Positions 1 to 8,671 of a stretch of DNA of 37,636 nt are shown in pieces. Below the pieces are notes generated by a model. That model was given only the letters and a program-made list of their open reading frames with translations, had not been told where the DNA came from and searched no databases. The stretch comes from Rickettsiales bacterium (GTDB taxonomy: Bacteria; Pseudomonadota; Alphaproteobacteria; Rickettsiales; UBA1997), in assembly GCA_021298605.1 (NCBI GenBank), contig JAJTDS010000017.1:1-37636 (forward strand), given 5' to 3'. Both the position numbers and the translations under genes were made by a program. How positions within the stretch are numbered: the first letter of the stretch is position 1; each line of letters opens with the position of its first letter.

Positions 1-375
1 AGTTCTTTGATTATTTTGTTAAATAAAATTTAAAGCAAAATAAACATTTGCAATAGCCAGAATATATTAAAGTTCCTGAATGGCTAAAAATATAAATATT
101 TGCAAAATGCCTCGGAAAATACTTCAACTGATTTTACCAGCAAAAAAGTAGTATGGTTAACTCTATTGAATCAAATAAAGAAATTAATGTTAAAAATCAA
201 AATATTAAAGAAGTTTTTCATTTTCATTTAGATATTCTAAATTAAATCCTAGAAAGGTAAAGAATATTTCTCAATATGTTAACCAAAAAGTAGATAGTCA
301 AAAGCCAAGTTTCAACATCAAATCATTAATTTCAGAAAAGCTCCAAGAAGCTATTTTTGAAAATTTACTTAGAAG
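1..375. other. Left-edge stretch without an intact gene
   Basis: The first 375 bases hold only short open frames. One on the plus strand at 80-151 would encode 23 residues (MAKNINICK...). A second starts with ATG at 153 and is listed separately as a possible broken gene. The fragment PEYIKVPEWLKI followed by a stop lies in another frame near 57-92 and looks protein-like, but it has no start. I see no tRNA, clear promoter or strong hairpin. The likeliest reading is decayed coding sequence between two conserved blocks, but this rests only on how the fragments look. Confidence 0.5.
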
Positions 376-379
376 TTAA
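153..379 (+). pseudogene. Possible small frameshifted gene remnant
   Basis: An ATG at 153 opens a 30-codon frame (MVNSIESNKEINVK...) that stops at 243-245. A different frame, open from about 209, continues as FRYSKLNPRKVKNISQYV... and ends ...EAIFENLLRS at the TAA at 377-379. Joined by a single frameshift between about 209 and 245, the two would give a lysine- and asparagine-rich protein of about 75 residues. Its stop codon overlaps the stop of der, tail to tail. I do not recognise a family. It could be a real broken gene, a sequencing error in a small intact gene, or chance in AT-rich DNA. Confidence 0.25.
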
Positions 380-1797
380 ATCTTAAGTTTTTTGGAGAAA
401 GTTTTGACTTTTTTATTTTTATATGGATTTTCACTTTTTTTAACCACCATTCTAATTGGCGTTAGATTAAGATGAAAATCTTTTCTTAAACTATTAAGAA
501 GGTATCTTTGATAATCGCCCTCAACCGCCTCAATATGATTGGTAAAAACTGCAAAAGTAGGAGGGCGATGCTTAATTTGAGTGATATATTTTATTTTGGT
601 TTGTTTTCCTTTGTAAAGTTTTGGAGTATGAGCTTCTCTGACTTGTTCTAGCCAATTATAAAGACGGGTTGTGTTTATATATGATTGCCATTGCTGATAA
701 GTTTCAAGGGCATAATTAAGCATTTTTTCAATATTATAGCCATTATGTGCCGATATTCCAATGATTGGCGACCCAGAAATTTCAGGAAATAACTCTTGAA
801 TTTGAGTTCTAATTTCCTTTAAAAATAATTCCTTATCTCCTTTTATTTGATCTATTTTGTTAATTGCAAAAATTATTGCTCTTCCTTCTTTGAGAATCTG
901 CCCAGCAATTGCCATATCTTGACGATCCATTGCTAAATTGGCATCAATTAGCAATATTACTACTTGTGCCAATTCAATAGCTCTAAAGCTGTCTTTAAGT
1001 GATATTTTTTCAAGTTTATCAACTGCAACAGCCTTTTTTCTGATTCCTGCGGTATCAATAAAGCGGATTTTTTGCCCATTTATAATATGCTCGATAGCGA
1101 TTGCATCTCTGGTGATTCCAGCTTCTGGCCCAGTTACTAATCTCTCTGAGCCAATAATTTTGTTAAGTAGGGTTGATTTTCCAGCATTTGGTCTACCAAC
1201 AATTGCAATTTGCAAAAATGGTTTATTGGTTTTGTCTTCTTGATTTTCCAATTCTTCTTCGATTGTGAATTGTGAAAAATTTTTTTGATGATTTTCCTGA
1301 TATTTATCAAAAAAAGGCTCAATTCTTTCATATAAAGTGTTGAAGCCCTCCTTATGCTCTGCTGATATTGCCAGAGGCTCTCCAAGCCCCAATTGATAAA
1401 ACTCCTTATCAAGAATTGCCTCGTTCTTTCCTTCAAATTTATTAACAACTAATAAGTAATTTCGATGATTCTTTCTTAATAGGCTGGCAAGAGATCGGTC
1501 TTCTGGCTGTATTCCTGCTTTGCCATCAACCATAAATAGACATAAATCTGCCATTTCGATTGCCAATTCGCTTTGTTTGGTTGTTCTTTTGGCAAGAGAG
1601 TCTGTTTTGGCGAATATTTCCATACCTGCTGTATCAATAGCGATAAATTTAATTGGCCCAATTTGTGCAATAGATTCTTTGCGGTCTCTTGTTACCCCTG
1701 AAATATCATCAGTGATGGCAAATTTTTTGCCTACCAACTTATTAAAAAGAGTTGATTTTCCAACATTTGGCCTGCCAATAATTGCAATTCTAAACAT
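376..1797 (-). CDS. der: Ribosome assembly GTPase Der (EngA)
   Basis: Der is an essential GTPase with two tandem G domains that acts in maturation of the 50S ribosomal subunit in the cytoplasm. The 473-residue protein has a first P-loop, GRPNVGKSTLFN, near residue 8 and a second, GRPNAGKSTLLN, near residue 203. Each is followed by a DTAG motif and an NKxD motif (NKFEG in domain 1 is a variant; NKID in domain 2). A C-terminal KH-like domain ends in a basic lysine-rich tail, typical of the family, and the length is normal. The ATG at 1797 directly precedes the conserved FRIAIIGRPN strand. There is no Shine-Dalgarno sequence. It lies 90 bases downstream of the tlpA-like gene on the same strand and may have its own promoter in that gap. 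Confidence 0.97.
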   Translation of the reverse strand: MFRIAIIGRPNVGKSTLFNKLVGKKFAITDDISGVTRDRKESIAQIGPIKFIAIDTAGMEIFAKTDSLAKRTTKQSELAIEMADLCLFMVDGKAGIQPEDRSLASLLRKNHRNYLLVVNKFEGKNEAILDKEFYQLGLGEPLAISAEHKEGFNTLYERIEPFFDKYQENHQKNFSQFTIEEELENQEDKTNKPFLQIAIVGRPNAGKSTLLNKIIGSERLVTGPEAGITRDAIAIEHIINGQKIRFIDTAGIRKKAVAVDKLEKISLKDSFRAIELAQVVILLIDANLAMDRQDMAIAGQILKEGRAIIFAINKIDQIKGDKELFLKEIRTQIQELFPEISGSPIIGISAHNGYNIEKMLNYALETYQQWQSYINTTRLYNWLEQVREAHTPKLYKGKQTKIKYITQIKHRPPTFAVFTNHIEAVEGDYQRYLLNSLRKDFHLNLTPIRMVVKKSENPYKNKKVKTFSKKLKI

Positions 1798-1887
1798 ATT
1801 AATTTGATATTGATTTAATTTTAGAAAATTATAATTGAAATCTTGTTAAAGTCAACTCTTGATAATAGCTCAAAGTGCTAAATTGGC

Positions 1888-2424
1888 TTAATTTATAATT
1901 TGTTGAGTTAAATTATTTTCTGTGAGTAGGTTAATTATATTGAGGGATTTTAACTCTATTTCACTAATTCTTTTAGTGTTAAAATTTTTATCAATTAAAT
2001 AAATATCAGGCAGAGATGCTGGCATTGGAAGATCTAATCTTGTAATATTTTTTATTAAAATATTAAAAAAACTAATCTCGCTTGAGTATTTTGTAAAATT
2101 TTTTATATTTTTGTTGTTATCAATATTGATTGCTATAATTTCTAGGCCTTGCGATTGATATTTTTGATATAAATTTTCAAGAAATAATAATTTATCTGGA
2201 CAATTAATACACCAACTTGCCCAAAATATTATTATTGTTAATTGACGATGAATATTTAAAAAATGAAGATCGTTATAAATCAGGTTTTTTTTAAAGTAAT
2301 GGGAGGCGATTATTTTATTTTTTATATTGTCTGATGCCGATATTTCAACAGGTAAAAATAGATTGATTAATAAAAATATAATCAAACTAACTTGATTAAA
2401 GAAATTTTTTAACAAATTCATCAT
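1888..2424 (-). CDS. TlpA/ResA-like thioredoxin-fold protein, membrane anchored
   Basis: This 178-residue protein has an N-terminal hydrophobic segment at about residues 11-30 that could be a signal peptide or anchor, then a thioredoxin fold. The active site is WASWCINCPDK with Cys72 and Cys75, a CxxC motif. The probable cis-proline is in SLPDIYLID. By family, TlpA/ResA proteins reduce disulfides outside the cytoplasmic membrane, often for cytochrome c maturation or general thiol control. The middle dipeptide Ile-Asn is unlike the Pro-containing CPxC of many relatives. The start overlaps the tsaE stop by 29 bases; a second ATG three bases in (2421) is equally possible. It is last in the yajC-secD-lptD-rlmN-tsaE cluster. 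The exact substrate cannot be told from sequence. Confidence 0.8.
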   Translation of the reverse strand: MMNLLKNFFNQVSLIIFLLINLFLPVEISASDNIKNKIIASHYFKKNLIYNDLHFLNIHRQLTIIIFWASWCINCPDKLLFLENLYQKYQSQGLEIIAINIDNNKNIKNFTKYSSEISFFNILIKNITRLDLPMPASLPDIYLIDKNFNTKRISEIELKSLNIINLLTENNLTQQIIN

Positions 2425-2890
2425 TGCAAGTTATTTTTCTTGTGTTTTCGTCATCTAGATCTTCATTATTGAAGCTAAAATATAATTTATAACAACTTTC
2501 TTGAACTGTTGATTCTGCTATTTCTGGCCATTCTATAATTGATAATCCTTGTTTTAGGGCGGAAAATAAACCAATATTTTCAAGCTCCTGATAGATGTTA
2601 AGATTGGCGGTTTTAGATTGATAAAGGCGATATAAATCAAAATGAAAAATATTCTTTATTCTTTCTTTGGGATTGGAATATTGATATATAAGATTAAAAG
2701 TTGGGCTAGGAACTTCTAATTCTTCATTTAACAATGCTCTAATTAAGCTTTTTGCAAAAAAAGTTTTTCCAACTCCAAGGGTTCCAAATAGCATAAATAT
2801 TGCATTTTCACTAATTTTAAATGCAATATTTTTAGCAAAATTTTCCATTTCTTCTTGATTGCGAATAATAATTTTATTATTTTTTAGCAT
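2396..2890 (-). CDS. tsaE: tRNA threonylcarbamoyladenosine biosynthesis ATPase TsaE
   Basis: TsaE is the small ATPase that drives the TsaB-TsaD complex in making t6A37 on ANN-decoding tRNAs. The 164-residue protein shows the P-loop GTLGVGKTFFAK, the family motif VPSPTFNLIYQY, the HFDLYRL strand and the IIEWPE motif, all in the normal order. The length is typical (about 150-165). Its start overlaps the end of rlmN by 14 bases and its end overlaps the tlpA-like gene, which suggests translational coupling. Neither tsaB nor tsaD is in the window. Confidence 0.95.
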   Translation of the reverse strand: MLKNNKIIIRNQEEMENFAKNIAFKISENAIFMLFGTLGVGKTFFAKSLIRALLNEELEVPSPTFNLIYQYSNPKERIKNIFHFDLYRLYQSKTANLNIYQELENIGLFSALKQGLSIIEWPEIAESTVQESCYKLYFSFNNEDLDDENTRKITCNDEFVKKFL

Positions 2891-3953
2891 TGTTCTTTAC
2901 TCTTTGTGATAATGATTTAAGTTGTCCACAGGCACTAAGTGTATCTTCTCCTCTGGTTTTGCGAATAGTGGTGATTATATCATTTTTTTTGAGTATATTT
3001 TGAAAATTATTAATTGTTGCGATATTGCTATTAGAGAATTTGCAACCATTCCAAGGGTTAAATGGAATAAGATTAACTTTGCAATGAAGATTAAATTTTT
3101 TTATTAAATTAACTAATTCGATAGCATTACTTGTTTTGTCATTGATATTTTCTAGCATTACATATTCAAAGGTAATTTTTTGCTGTTTATTGAGTGTATT
3201 ATAGTGTTTGCAAGCTTTCATTAGTTCAGTAAGAGGGTATTTTTTATTAATTGCCATGATTTCGCTTCTGGATTTGTCATTGGTTGAATGTAGAGATATT
3301 GCTAAATTAGCTTTTATTTCAGTGGCACTGCGAATTATTTCTGGAACTAGTCCAGCGGTTGAGATGGTTATTTTTTTTAAACTGAACCCTAATCCATCTT
3401 TATTGGTAATTATTTTTATTGACTTTGCCACATTATCATAATTAAAAAATGGCTCTCCCATTCCCATAAATACTATGTTGGTAATTTTTTTCTGCTCAAT
3501 ATTCCAGTCATTTAGCAAATCTTTTGCTAAAATAATTTGAGCGATAATTTCGCTACATTCTAGATTTCTAACCAATGTTTGAGTTCCTGTGTGGCAAAAT
3601 TTGCATGAAAGTGTGCAACCAATTTGCGAAGAAATGCAGATTGTTCCTCGATCTTCTTCGGGAATAAATACCATTTCAACTTGTTTGTTATCTGCAAAGG
3701 AAACCAACCATTTTCTGGTTCCGTCTTGAGAAGTAATATCAAGAACAATTTTTGGTCGTTCAATATTAAAATTATCCGCTAATATTGAAAATTCTTTATT
3801 GCCAATATTTTTCATTGATTTAAAATCCGTAACTCCTTTTGAGTAAATCCAGTTCCAAATTTGCTTAGAGCGGAATTTAGGAATATCTAGTATATTAACT
3901 TTCTCTGCTAACTCTTCTTGATAAAGCCCTAAAATGTTGATTAATTGAGTCAT
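2877..3953 (-). CDS. rlmN: Dual-specificity 23S rRNA/tRNA adenine-C2 methyltransferase RlmN
   Basis: RlmN is a radical SAM enzyme that methylates C2 of A2503 in 23S rRNA and A37 in some tRNAs. The radical SAM cluster motif is CxxxCxxC, at about Cys113, Cys117 and Cys120 in IGCTLSCKFCHTG. GMGEPFFNYDNV is the SAM-binding GGE-like motif. The catalytic C-terminal cysteine is near residue 342 in TRGEDTLSACGQL. At 358 residues it has family length. The ATG at 3953 lies 4 bases from the lptD stop, so it is probably co-transcribed with lptD. All catalytic residues look intact. Confidence 0.97.
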   Translation of the reverse strand: MTQLINILGLYQEELAEKVNILDIPKFRSKQIWNWIYSKGVTDFKSMKNIGNKEFSILADNFNIERPKIVLDITSQDGTRKWLVSFADNKQVEMVFIPEEDRGTICISSQIGCTLSCKFCHTGTQTLVRNLECSEIIAQIILAKDLLNDWNIEQKKITNIVFMGMGEPFFNYDNVAKSIKIITNKDGLGFSLKKITISTAGLVPEIIRSATEIKANLAISLHSTNDKSRSEIMAINKKYPLTELMKACKHYNTLNKQQKITFEYVMLENINDKTSNAIELVNLIKKFNLHCKVNLIPFNPWNGCKFSNSNIATINNFQNILKKNDIITTIRKTRGEDTLSACGQLKSLSQRVKNNAKK

Positions 3954-3957
3954 GAAG

Positions 3958-6192
3958 TTAATTTTTGATTGTAAAGTTAATATTAAAAGATCTTTGAGGC
4001 TTTAATAAGGTGCTTTGATTATTTTCGCTAATTGTAAAGCCAGCAGAAGAACAGCATCCATCATATCTAACTGCAATATTGCGAGTTATATTTCTTTTAT
4101 TTATTAGATCTCGATTAATGTTAAAATCAACTGCAGTTTTTTTGGTAATTGGCATTGAAAATAAAAGGTTTGTTTGTTGAATTTCTTGATTATTCTGGGC
4201 TGTTTTTTTAATTAGTAAATAAGTGCCATTAACGGTTAATTTATATATTTTTGTGCCCACTATAATTTCATTAACATCATTTTGATAATCTTTTTGATTT
4301 AATTGAAAATTATAAGCTATGTTAAGCCAGTTTCTTTTATTATAATAAAGTTCGCCAACGATATTTGATTTAGAATTGTTGTTAAAGCCTCTGATGTTAA
4401 CATCTTGTATTTTATTGCTTTTTTTAATGCTTTGACCAATTGATAATCTATATTCTTCATCATTATTAAAATATGCACTTCTGATTCCATAATTAAATCT
4501 TTTGCCAATTTCACTTCTATCAAAGCCTGCAATTTTATCGTTAAGAAATAGATTACTTATTGTTAATTCTGAATTATTGCTATCTTCATTTGGTATTTCT
4601 TGAAATTTTGATTTAAAAGAGCTGATCACGAAATTTGCCATTGGCTCAATAGTTATAGTACTATTCTTGCTTTTTTTTAATAATGGTAACTGCCAAGATA
4701 GTGAGGCTTCTGGCTGATAATTTATTGGCGATTTGTGAAAATTTATTTTATTATTTAGGTTTTTATTGTCATTTTTTAGATAATAAACATCTGATTCAAA
4801 TTTTCCATTTAAAGAAAATAAATTGCCATAAAAATTAGCTGGGAGATTGATTTCAGGTGCGATTGATAGTCTTTGATATTGTAATCCATCTGAACGAGTT
4901 AAGTTTGCATAATTGCTGTTTAGCAGTAGCTTTTCCTTGAATAGTAAGGGCTTTGTCTCAATGTGCGATTCTATTGTTGGCAAGATGACGGGGGTGTTTT
5001 TAATGTTTTTTTCATATTCCAGCTCCTGAAAATTAATTGTTGCAATATTGTGATAATTTCTTTGATAAATATAATCAAAATTTGCTTTTGAAACTGAATA
5101 ATTTGTGTAATCATAATAATAATCTCTTAAATAATTTGAGTCTGAAAGATGATTAATTAAGAAATTTGCTCCAATATTTTTTGTAAAATCAAAAGATCCA
5201 GATCCTTTCATTTGCCAGCGATAATTATTTTGAGTGCGATTATTTGCTATTATGTCTTGAGAATCTTGAATTTTATTATTGGCTAATTCGCTTTCAATAA
5301 AGTATCTTCCAAATGGAGATAAGTGCTCGAATTTATTGTTGATAATTATTTGCCCAGAAAATGGATATAAACGTGGAGTAATAGTTATTTCTTTATCTTG
5401 CGATATGGCGAGATAATATGGGGTTATTAGACCTATTCCAAAGCGATTATTTTTAGTGTAATAAGGGCTTAAGAAGCCACTTTTTCTTTGATTGCCAAGC
5501 AAAGGAATCTTTAGGTATGGTATATAAAATACAGGAACTTTATAAATACTAATAATTGCTCCCTTGATAGTCAGCGAAGATTCTTCTTTGTTAATTTTAA
5601 TTGTCGATGAATCAATAGAAACTAAATCCTTATCAAATTTTTGTAGCTTGTTTTCAATATCGATTTGTGGATTAGGGCAAAGAGATATTATTGCTTTTTC
5701 TAATATTGTGACATTTTTATTTTCTCGTTTTATCCTAGGGGATATTAAGAATGAGCCGTTATTTATAATGATTTGAGCATTATTAAAGCTTCCAGTAGAA
5801 AAATCTTCTTTTATTTCAGCGCTTTCTGCATAAACATTGCCAACTTCAATATTTTGAATTTTAATATTATTTTTAACTTCAAACCATTTCTTATTTTTAT
5901 CGTAAATCGCCTTATCGGCATAAATAATTGCATTATTTCTTATTAATTCAACATTACCACTTGCATTTATTTGATTTGAATTTGCATCTCCATTAATCTT
6001 ATCGGCGGTAATTTTTATCGGCAAGGAGCTTGATTCTGATTTGTTCTTAGCGATTGTAAGATTGCCAGAATTTAAAAAAATAGTAATTAAAAAGATTGGC
6101 AGTAGGAATCTATAAATAAATGATCTATTTTTAGTGGAATACTTTATGATATTTATATTATCACTTTTTCTAATTTTGCTTGGAATTAACAC
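3958..6192 (-). CDS. lptD: LPS-assembly outer membrane protein LptD
   Basis: LptD is the outer-membrane beta-barrel that inserts lipopolysaccharide into the outer leaflet, working with LptE. After an N-terminal hydrophobic signal segment (about residues 28-48), residues of about 55-200 form an LptA/OstA-like beta-jellyroll (ITADKINGDANSNQINASGN). The rest is a barrel rich in aromatic strands. A cysteine in ISLCPNPQ and a Cys-Cys pair in RYDGCCSSAGF near the C-terminus match the cysteines that form the essential disulfides in the family, although there is one fewer N-terminal cysteine than in Escherichia coli. The start is GTG: the only nearby ATG is out of frame and meets a stop at once. At 744 residues it is normal. 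It sits 8 bases after secD. Confidence 0.93.
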   Translation of the reverse strand: MLIPSKIRKSDNINIIKYSTKNRSFIYRFLLPIFLITIFLNSGNLTIAKNKSESSSLPIKITADKINGDANSNQINASGNVELIRNNAIIYADKAIYDKNKKWFEVKNNIKIQNIEVGNVYAESAEIKEDFSTGSFNNAQIIINNGSFLISPRIKRENKNVTILEKAIISLCPNPQIDIENKLQKFDKDLVSIDSSTIKINKEESSLTIKGAIISIYKVPVFYIPYLKIPLLGNQRKSGFLSPYYTKNNRFGIGLITPYYLAISQDKEITITPRLYPFSGQIIINNKFEHLSPFGRYFIESELANNKIQDSQDIIANNRTQNNYRWQMKGSGSFDFTKNIGANFLINHLSDSNYLRDYYYDYTNYSVSKANFDYIYQRNYHNIATINFQELEYEKNIKNTPVILPTIESHIETKPLLFKEKLLLNSNYANLTRSDGLQYQRLSIAPEINLPANFYGNLFSLNGKFESDVYYLKNDNKNLNNKINFHKSPINYQPEASLSWQLPLLKKSKNSTITIEPMANFVISSFKSKFQEIPNEDSNNSELTISNLFLNDKIAGFDRSEIGKRFNYGIRSAYFNNDEEYRLSIGQSIKKSNKIQDVNIRGFNNNSKSNIVGELYYNKRNWLNIAYNFQLNQKDYQNDVNEIIVGTKIYKLTVNGTYLLIKKTAQNNQEIQQTNLLFSMPITKKTAVDFNINRDLINKRNITRNIAVRYDGCCSSAGFTISENNQSTLLKPQRSFNINFTIKN

Positions 6193-6200
6193 ATTTATTG

Positions 6201-7769
6201 TTAAATCAAATTTAACTTGATAACCATTCTTCTTTTTGAGAGATATTTTAGATATAAAGCTATCATCATTCTTGTTAAGAGAATTGCTGAAAACATTGAT
6301 GCTAAAATACCAATTGAAAGAGTTACTGCAAAGCCCTTTACAGAACCGCTACCAAAGGCATAAAGAAAAAATGCCACAATTAGGGTTGTTATGTTGGAGT
6401 CTGCAATGGTTCTAAATGCTTGCGAAAAGCCCTGCTCTACAGCGATAATAGGTTTTTGTTTTGATCTAAGTTCTTCTTTTATTCTTTCAAAGATTAAAAC
6501 ATTAGCATCAACTGCCATGCCCATTGTTAAAACTATTCCCGCTATTCCGGGCAAGGTTAGTGTTGCTCCAATTATCGAGAGTATAGTTATTATTGTCATT
6601 ACATTGATTATCATTGCAATATTTGCAAATAATCCAAATAGACCATAAAAAGTTACCATGAATATAGCGACAAAAATAATTCCTGCTATTGATGCTATTG
6701 TCCCTTGTTTAATAGAGTCTTGACCGAGGGATGGACCAATAGTTCTTTCTTCAATTACTTTTAGAGGTGCTGGTAATGCTCCTGCTCTTAATAACAAGGC
6801 AACTTGGGTTGCTTCTTTAACGGTAAATGAGCCAGAAATAATGCCAGAGCCTTGATTAATTATCGAGTTTATTCTAGGGGCTGTAACAACTTTATTGTCA
6901 AGAACAATTGCAAAAAATCTGCCAATATTTTCTTTTGTAATTTGGGCAAACTTTTTTGCTCCGATATTATTAAAGCGGAAAGCGACAGCAGGTTCACCTT
7001 GATAGTAAGTTGGGTTTGCACTTATCAAAAGTTCTCCACCCAATATTACTGGTTTTTCTATTAAATATGGATTTCCTTCATTGTCATACATTGTTTCGGT
7101 ATTGATTGAGGATGATATGACTAAAGAATTATTGATGGTTTTTTCATTAACAAAATGAAAGGTCATTTTTGCGGTTCTGCCGATTATTTCTTTAAGGTTC
7201 TGATTATCTAGGTTGTTACCATTCTCTGATTGCGGAACTTGCAATAAAATTTGACTATCGCCTTGAGGCTGTATTGTTGGTTCTTTGGTGCCATTTTCAT
7301 CAATTCTTCTTCTTAAGATTTCTATCGATTGTTTGATAAGATTTTTTTTCATTTCAGAAATTTCTGCATTTGAAAAAGATAGTTGTATTTTATTTTCTGA
7401 TTGTTTTATATCAATTTTAGGATAGTTTTTTCTAATTATTTTGGTTGCTTCTTTTAAATCTCCATCTTCATTTACTGTGATTATTAGTTTATCGTTTGAT
7501 ATTTCGTTGGTTATTTTTAGCGAGCTGTCTCGAAGTAGGTTTTTTATATCTTCCTTGAGGTTTTCTATTTGTTCTTGAATATATTGATTGAATCCTACCT
7601 CTAGTAACAAATGTGACCCACCTCTTAAATCAAGCCCTAGCCCAACCTTACTATTTGGTATTTTTTCTAAAATTTTGCTATCTCTAAAGAAGGAAGGTAA
7701 AGAAAAAACAATGGCTGATATCGCTACTAAAGTAATTAAAAAAATTTTTATTTTTGAGAATTTAAGCAT
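6201..7769 (-). CDS. secD: Protein translocase subunit SecD
   Basis: SecD assists SecYEG export from the periplasmic side using the proton motive force. The 522-residue protein has one N-terminal membrane helix, the signature GLGLDLRGGSHLLLEV near residue 43, a large periplasmic P1 region, and a block of five membrane helices from about residue 350. The motif MGMAVDANVLIFERIKEEL is well conserved. SecD usually lies directly upstream of secF, but here lptD follows 8 bases later, so secF is elsewhere or absent. It is 10 bases after yajC and almost certainly co-transcribed with it. Confidence 0.96.
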   Translation of the reverse strand: MLKFSKIKIFLITLVAISAIVFSLPSFFRDSKILEKIPNSKVGLGLDLRGGSHLLLEVGFNQYIQEQIENLKEDIKNLLRDSSLKITNEISNDKLIITVNEDGDLKEATKIIRKNYPKIDIKQSENKIQLSFSNAEISEMKKNLIKQSIEILRRRIDENGTKEPTIQPQGDSQILLQVPQSENGNNLDNQNLKEIIGRTAKMTFHFVNEKTINNSLVISSSINTETMYDNEGNPYLIEKPVILGGELLISANPTYYQGEPAVAFRFNNIGAKKFAQITKENIGRFFAIVLDNKVVTAPRINSIINQGSGIISGSFTVKEATQVALLLRAGALPAPLKVIEERTIGPSLGQDSIKQGTIASIAGIIFVAIFMVTFYGLFGLFANIAMIINVMTIITILSIIGATLTLPGIAGIVLTMGMAVDANVLIFERIKEELRSKQKPIIAVEQGFSQAFRTIADSNITTLIVAFFLYAFGSGSVKGFAVTLSIGILASMFSAILLTRMMIALYLKYLSKRRMVIKLNLI

Positions 7770-7779
7770 TTTCTAAGAT

Positions 7780-8196
7780 TTATTTCTTTAAAAGCTTTTT
7801 ATTTTTTTCAGTTTTACTGGATTTTTCAATTTTGTTTTTATCAACAAAAACTTCTGCAATATGATTTTTAGCAATTTTTATGATTAAATTATCGGCAATT
7901 TCTAGGTCAAAAAAAGAATTTTTATCGGGGTTGGATTTTATCTTGCCAATGATTCCGCTAGTTGTGACCACAACTTCTCCAACTTTTAAACTGTTGATTG
8001 TTTCTTGATGTTGACGATGCTTTTTGCTTTGTGGTCGAATTATAAAAAAATAAAATATTACAAAAATTAAAATCAAAGGAATAAAATTTGCAGGAGCAAA
8101 GTTACTTTCTTCTGTTATTTGTGATGCGGTTTTTTCTATTGATTTACCAACAATTGGAGAGTTATTTTCGTTGTTTTTATTAAAATCTTCTGACAT
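7780..8196 (-). CDS. yajC: Preprotein translocase accessory subunit YajC
   Basis: YajC is a small single-span membrane protein that associates with SecDF. The 138-residue product has a hydrophilic N-terminal stretch of about 34 residues, one membrane helix (FIPLILIFVIFYFFIIRPQ) ending in the family IRPQ motif, then the conserved cytoplasmic part LKVGEVVVTTSGIIGKI. A lysine-rich tail ends it. The N-terminal extension makes it somewhat longer than the usual 110 or so residues. The yajC-secD order is the classic arrangement. Confidence 0.95.
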   Translation of the reverse strand: MSEDFNKNNENNSPIVGKSIEKTASQITEESNFAPANFIPLILIFVIFYFFIIRPQSKKHRQHQETINSLKVGEVVVTTSGIIGKIKSNPDKNSFFDLEIADNLIIKIAKNHIAEVFVDKNKIEKSSKTEKNKKLLKK

Positions 8197-8251
8197 ATAA
8201 ATTAATTCAATGATTTTTAACTAGTTTTATTCTTAGATAATTGATTTCTAG

Positions 8252-8446
8252 TTAGCTAGAAAGTTTTTGCTCTTTGAATTCTACATGTTTACGAACTACA
8301 GGATCATATTTGCTGAAGATCATTTTTTCTGGTTTTTGTTTTGGGTTGCGACGAGCAAGATAGAAATAGCCAGTTCCAGCGGTGCTGACCATTTTAAATA
8401 AGATAGAACTTCTTTTTGCTTTTGAAGCTTTAGGTTTTCCAGCCAT
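8252..8446 (-). CDS. rpmG: 50S ribosomal protein L33
   Basis: L33 is a small protein of the large ribosomal subunit. The 64-residue product matches the family core: VSTAGTGYFYLARRNPKQ and KYDPVVRKHVEFKEQK. The zinc-binding cysteines of the C+ form are absent, so this is the zinc-free type. An N-terminal basic extension of about ten residues precedes the usual start; an internal alternative start is not obvious. The ATG at 8446 has no Shine-Dalgarno sequence. It stands upstream of yajC with a 55-base gap and is divergent from folD. Confidence 0.96.
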   Translation of the reverse strand: MAGKPKASKAKRSSILFKMVSTAGTGYFYLARRNPKQKPEKMIFSKYDPVVRKHVEFKEQKLSS

Positions 8447-8671
8447 ATGAATGAAATTTTGAGTGTTTATATTATAATTTTACTTGATATATTGATTTTA
8501 TAGTAATCAACTTACTAAAAATGAAATATTTCAAAAACTGCTTTTAAAAAGCCAATAATTTTTAACATAATATTTTTTTAGTCAAGAAAAACAAATAACT
8601 TTATTTTTAAAAAAAATTATTTAACTTTTGCTAATAATTGTAAAATTTTCAAAATGATAACTCTTAAATAA
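8447..8671. other. Divergent spacer between rpmG and folD
   Basis: This 225-base AT-rich spacer separates rpmG (minus) from folD (plus), so it should hold at least two promoters. On the minus strand a perfect TATAAT lies at 8476-8471, 25 bases before the rpmG start, but no good -35 box stands 16-18 bases upstream of it. No convincing folD promoter could be picked out because the sequence is nearly all A and T. No RNA gene or strong hairpin is seen. Confidence 0.4.

Noticed and set aside
938-1243. 101-codon open frame on the plus strand inside der
   Set aside because: It lies entirely antisense to a well-supported conserved gene, and its product has no recognisable features. The same applies to the other long antisense frames, for example those inside rlmN, carB, lptG and argJ.
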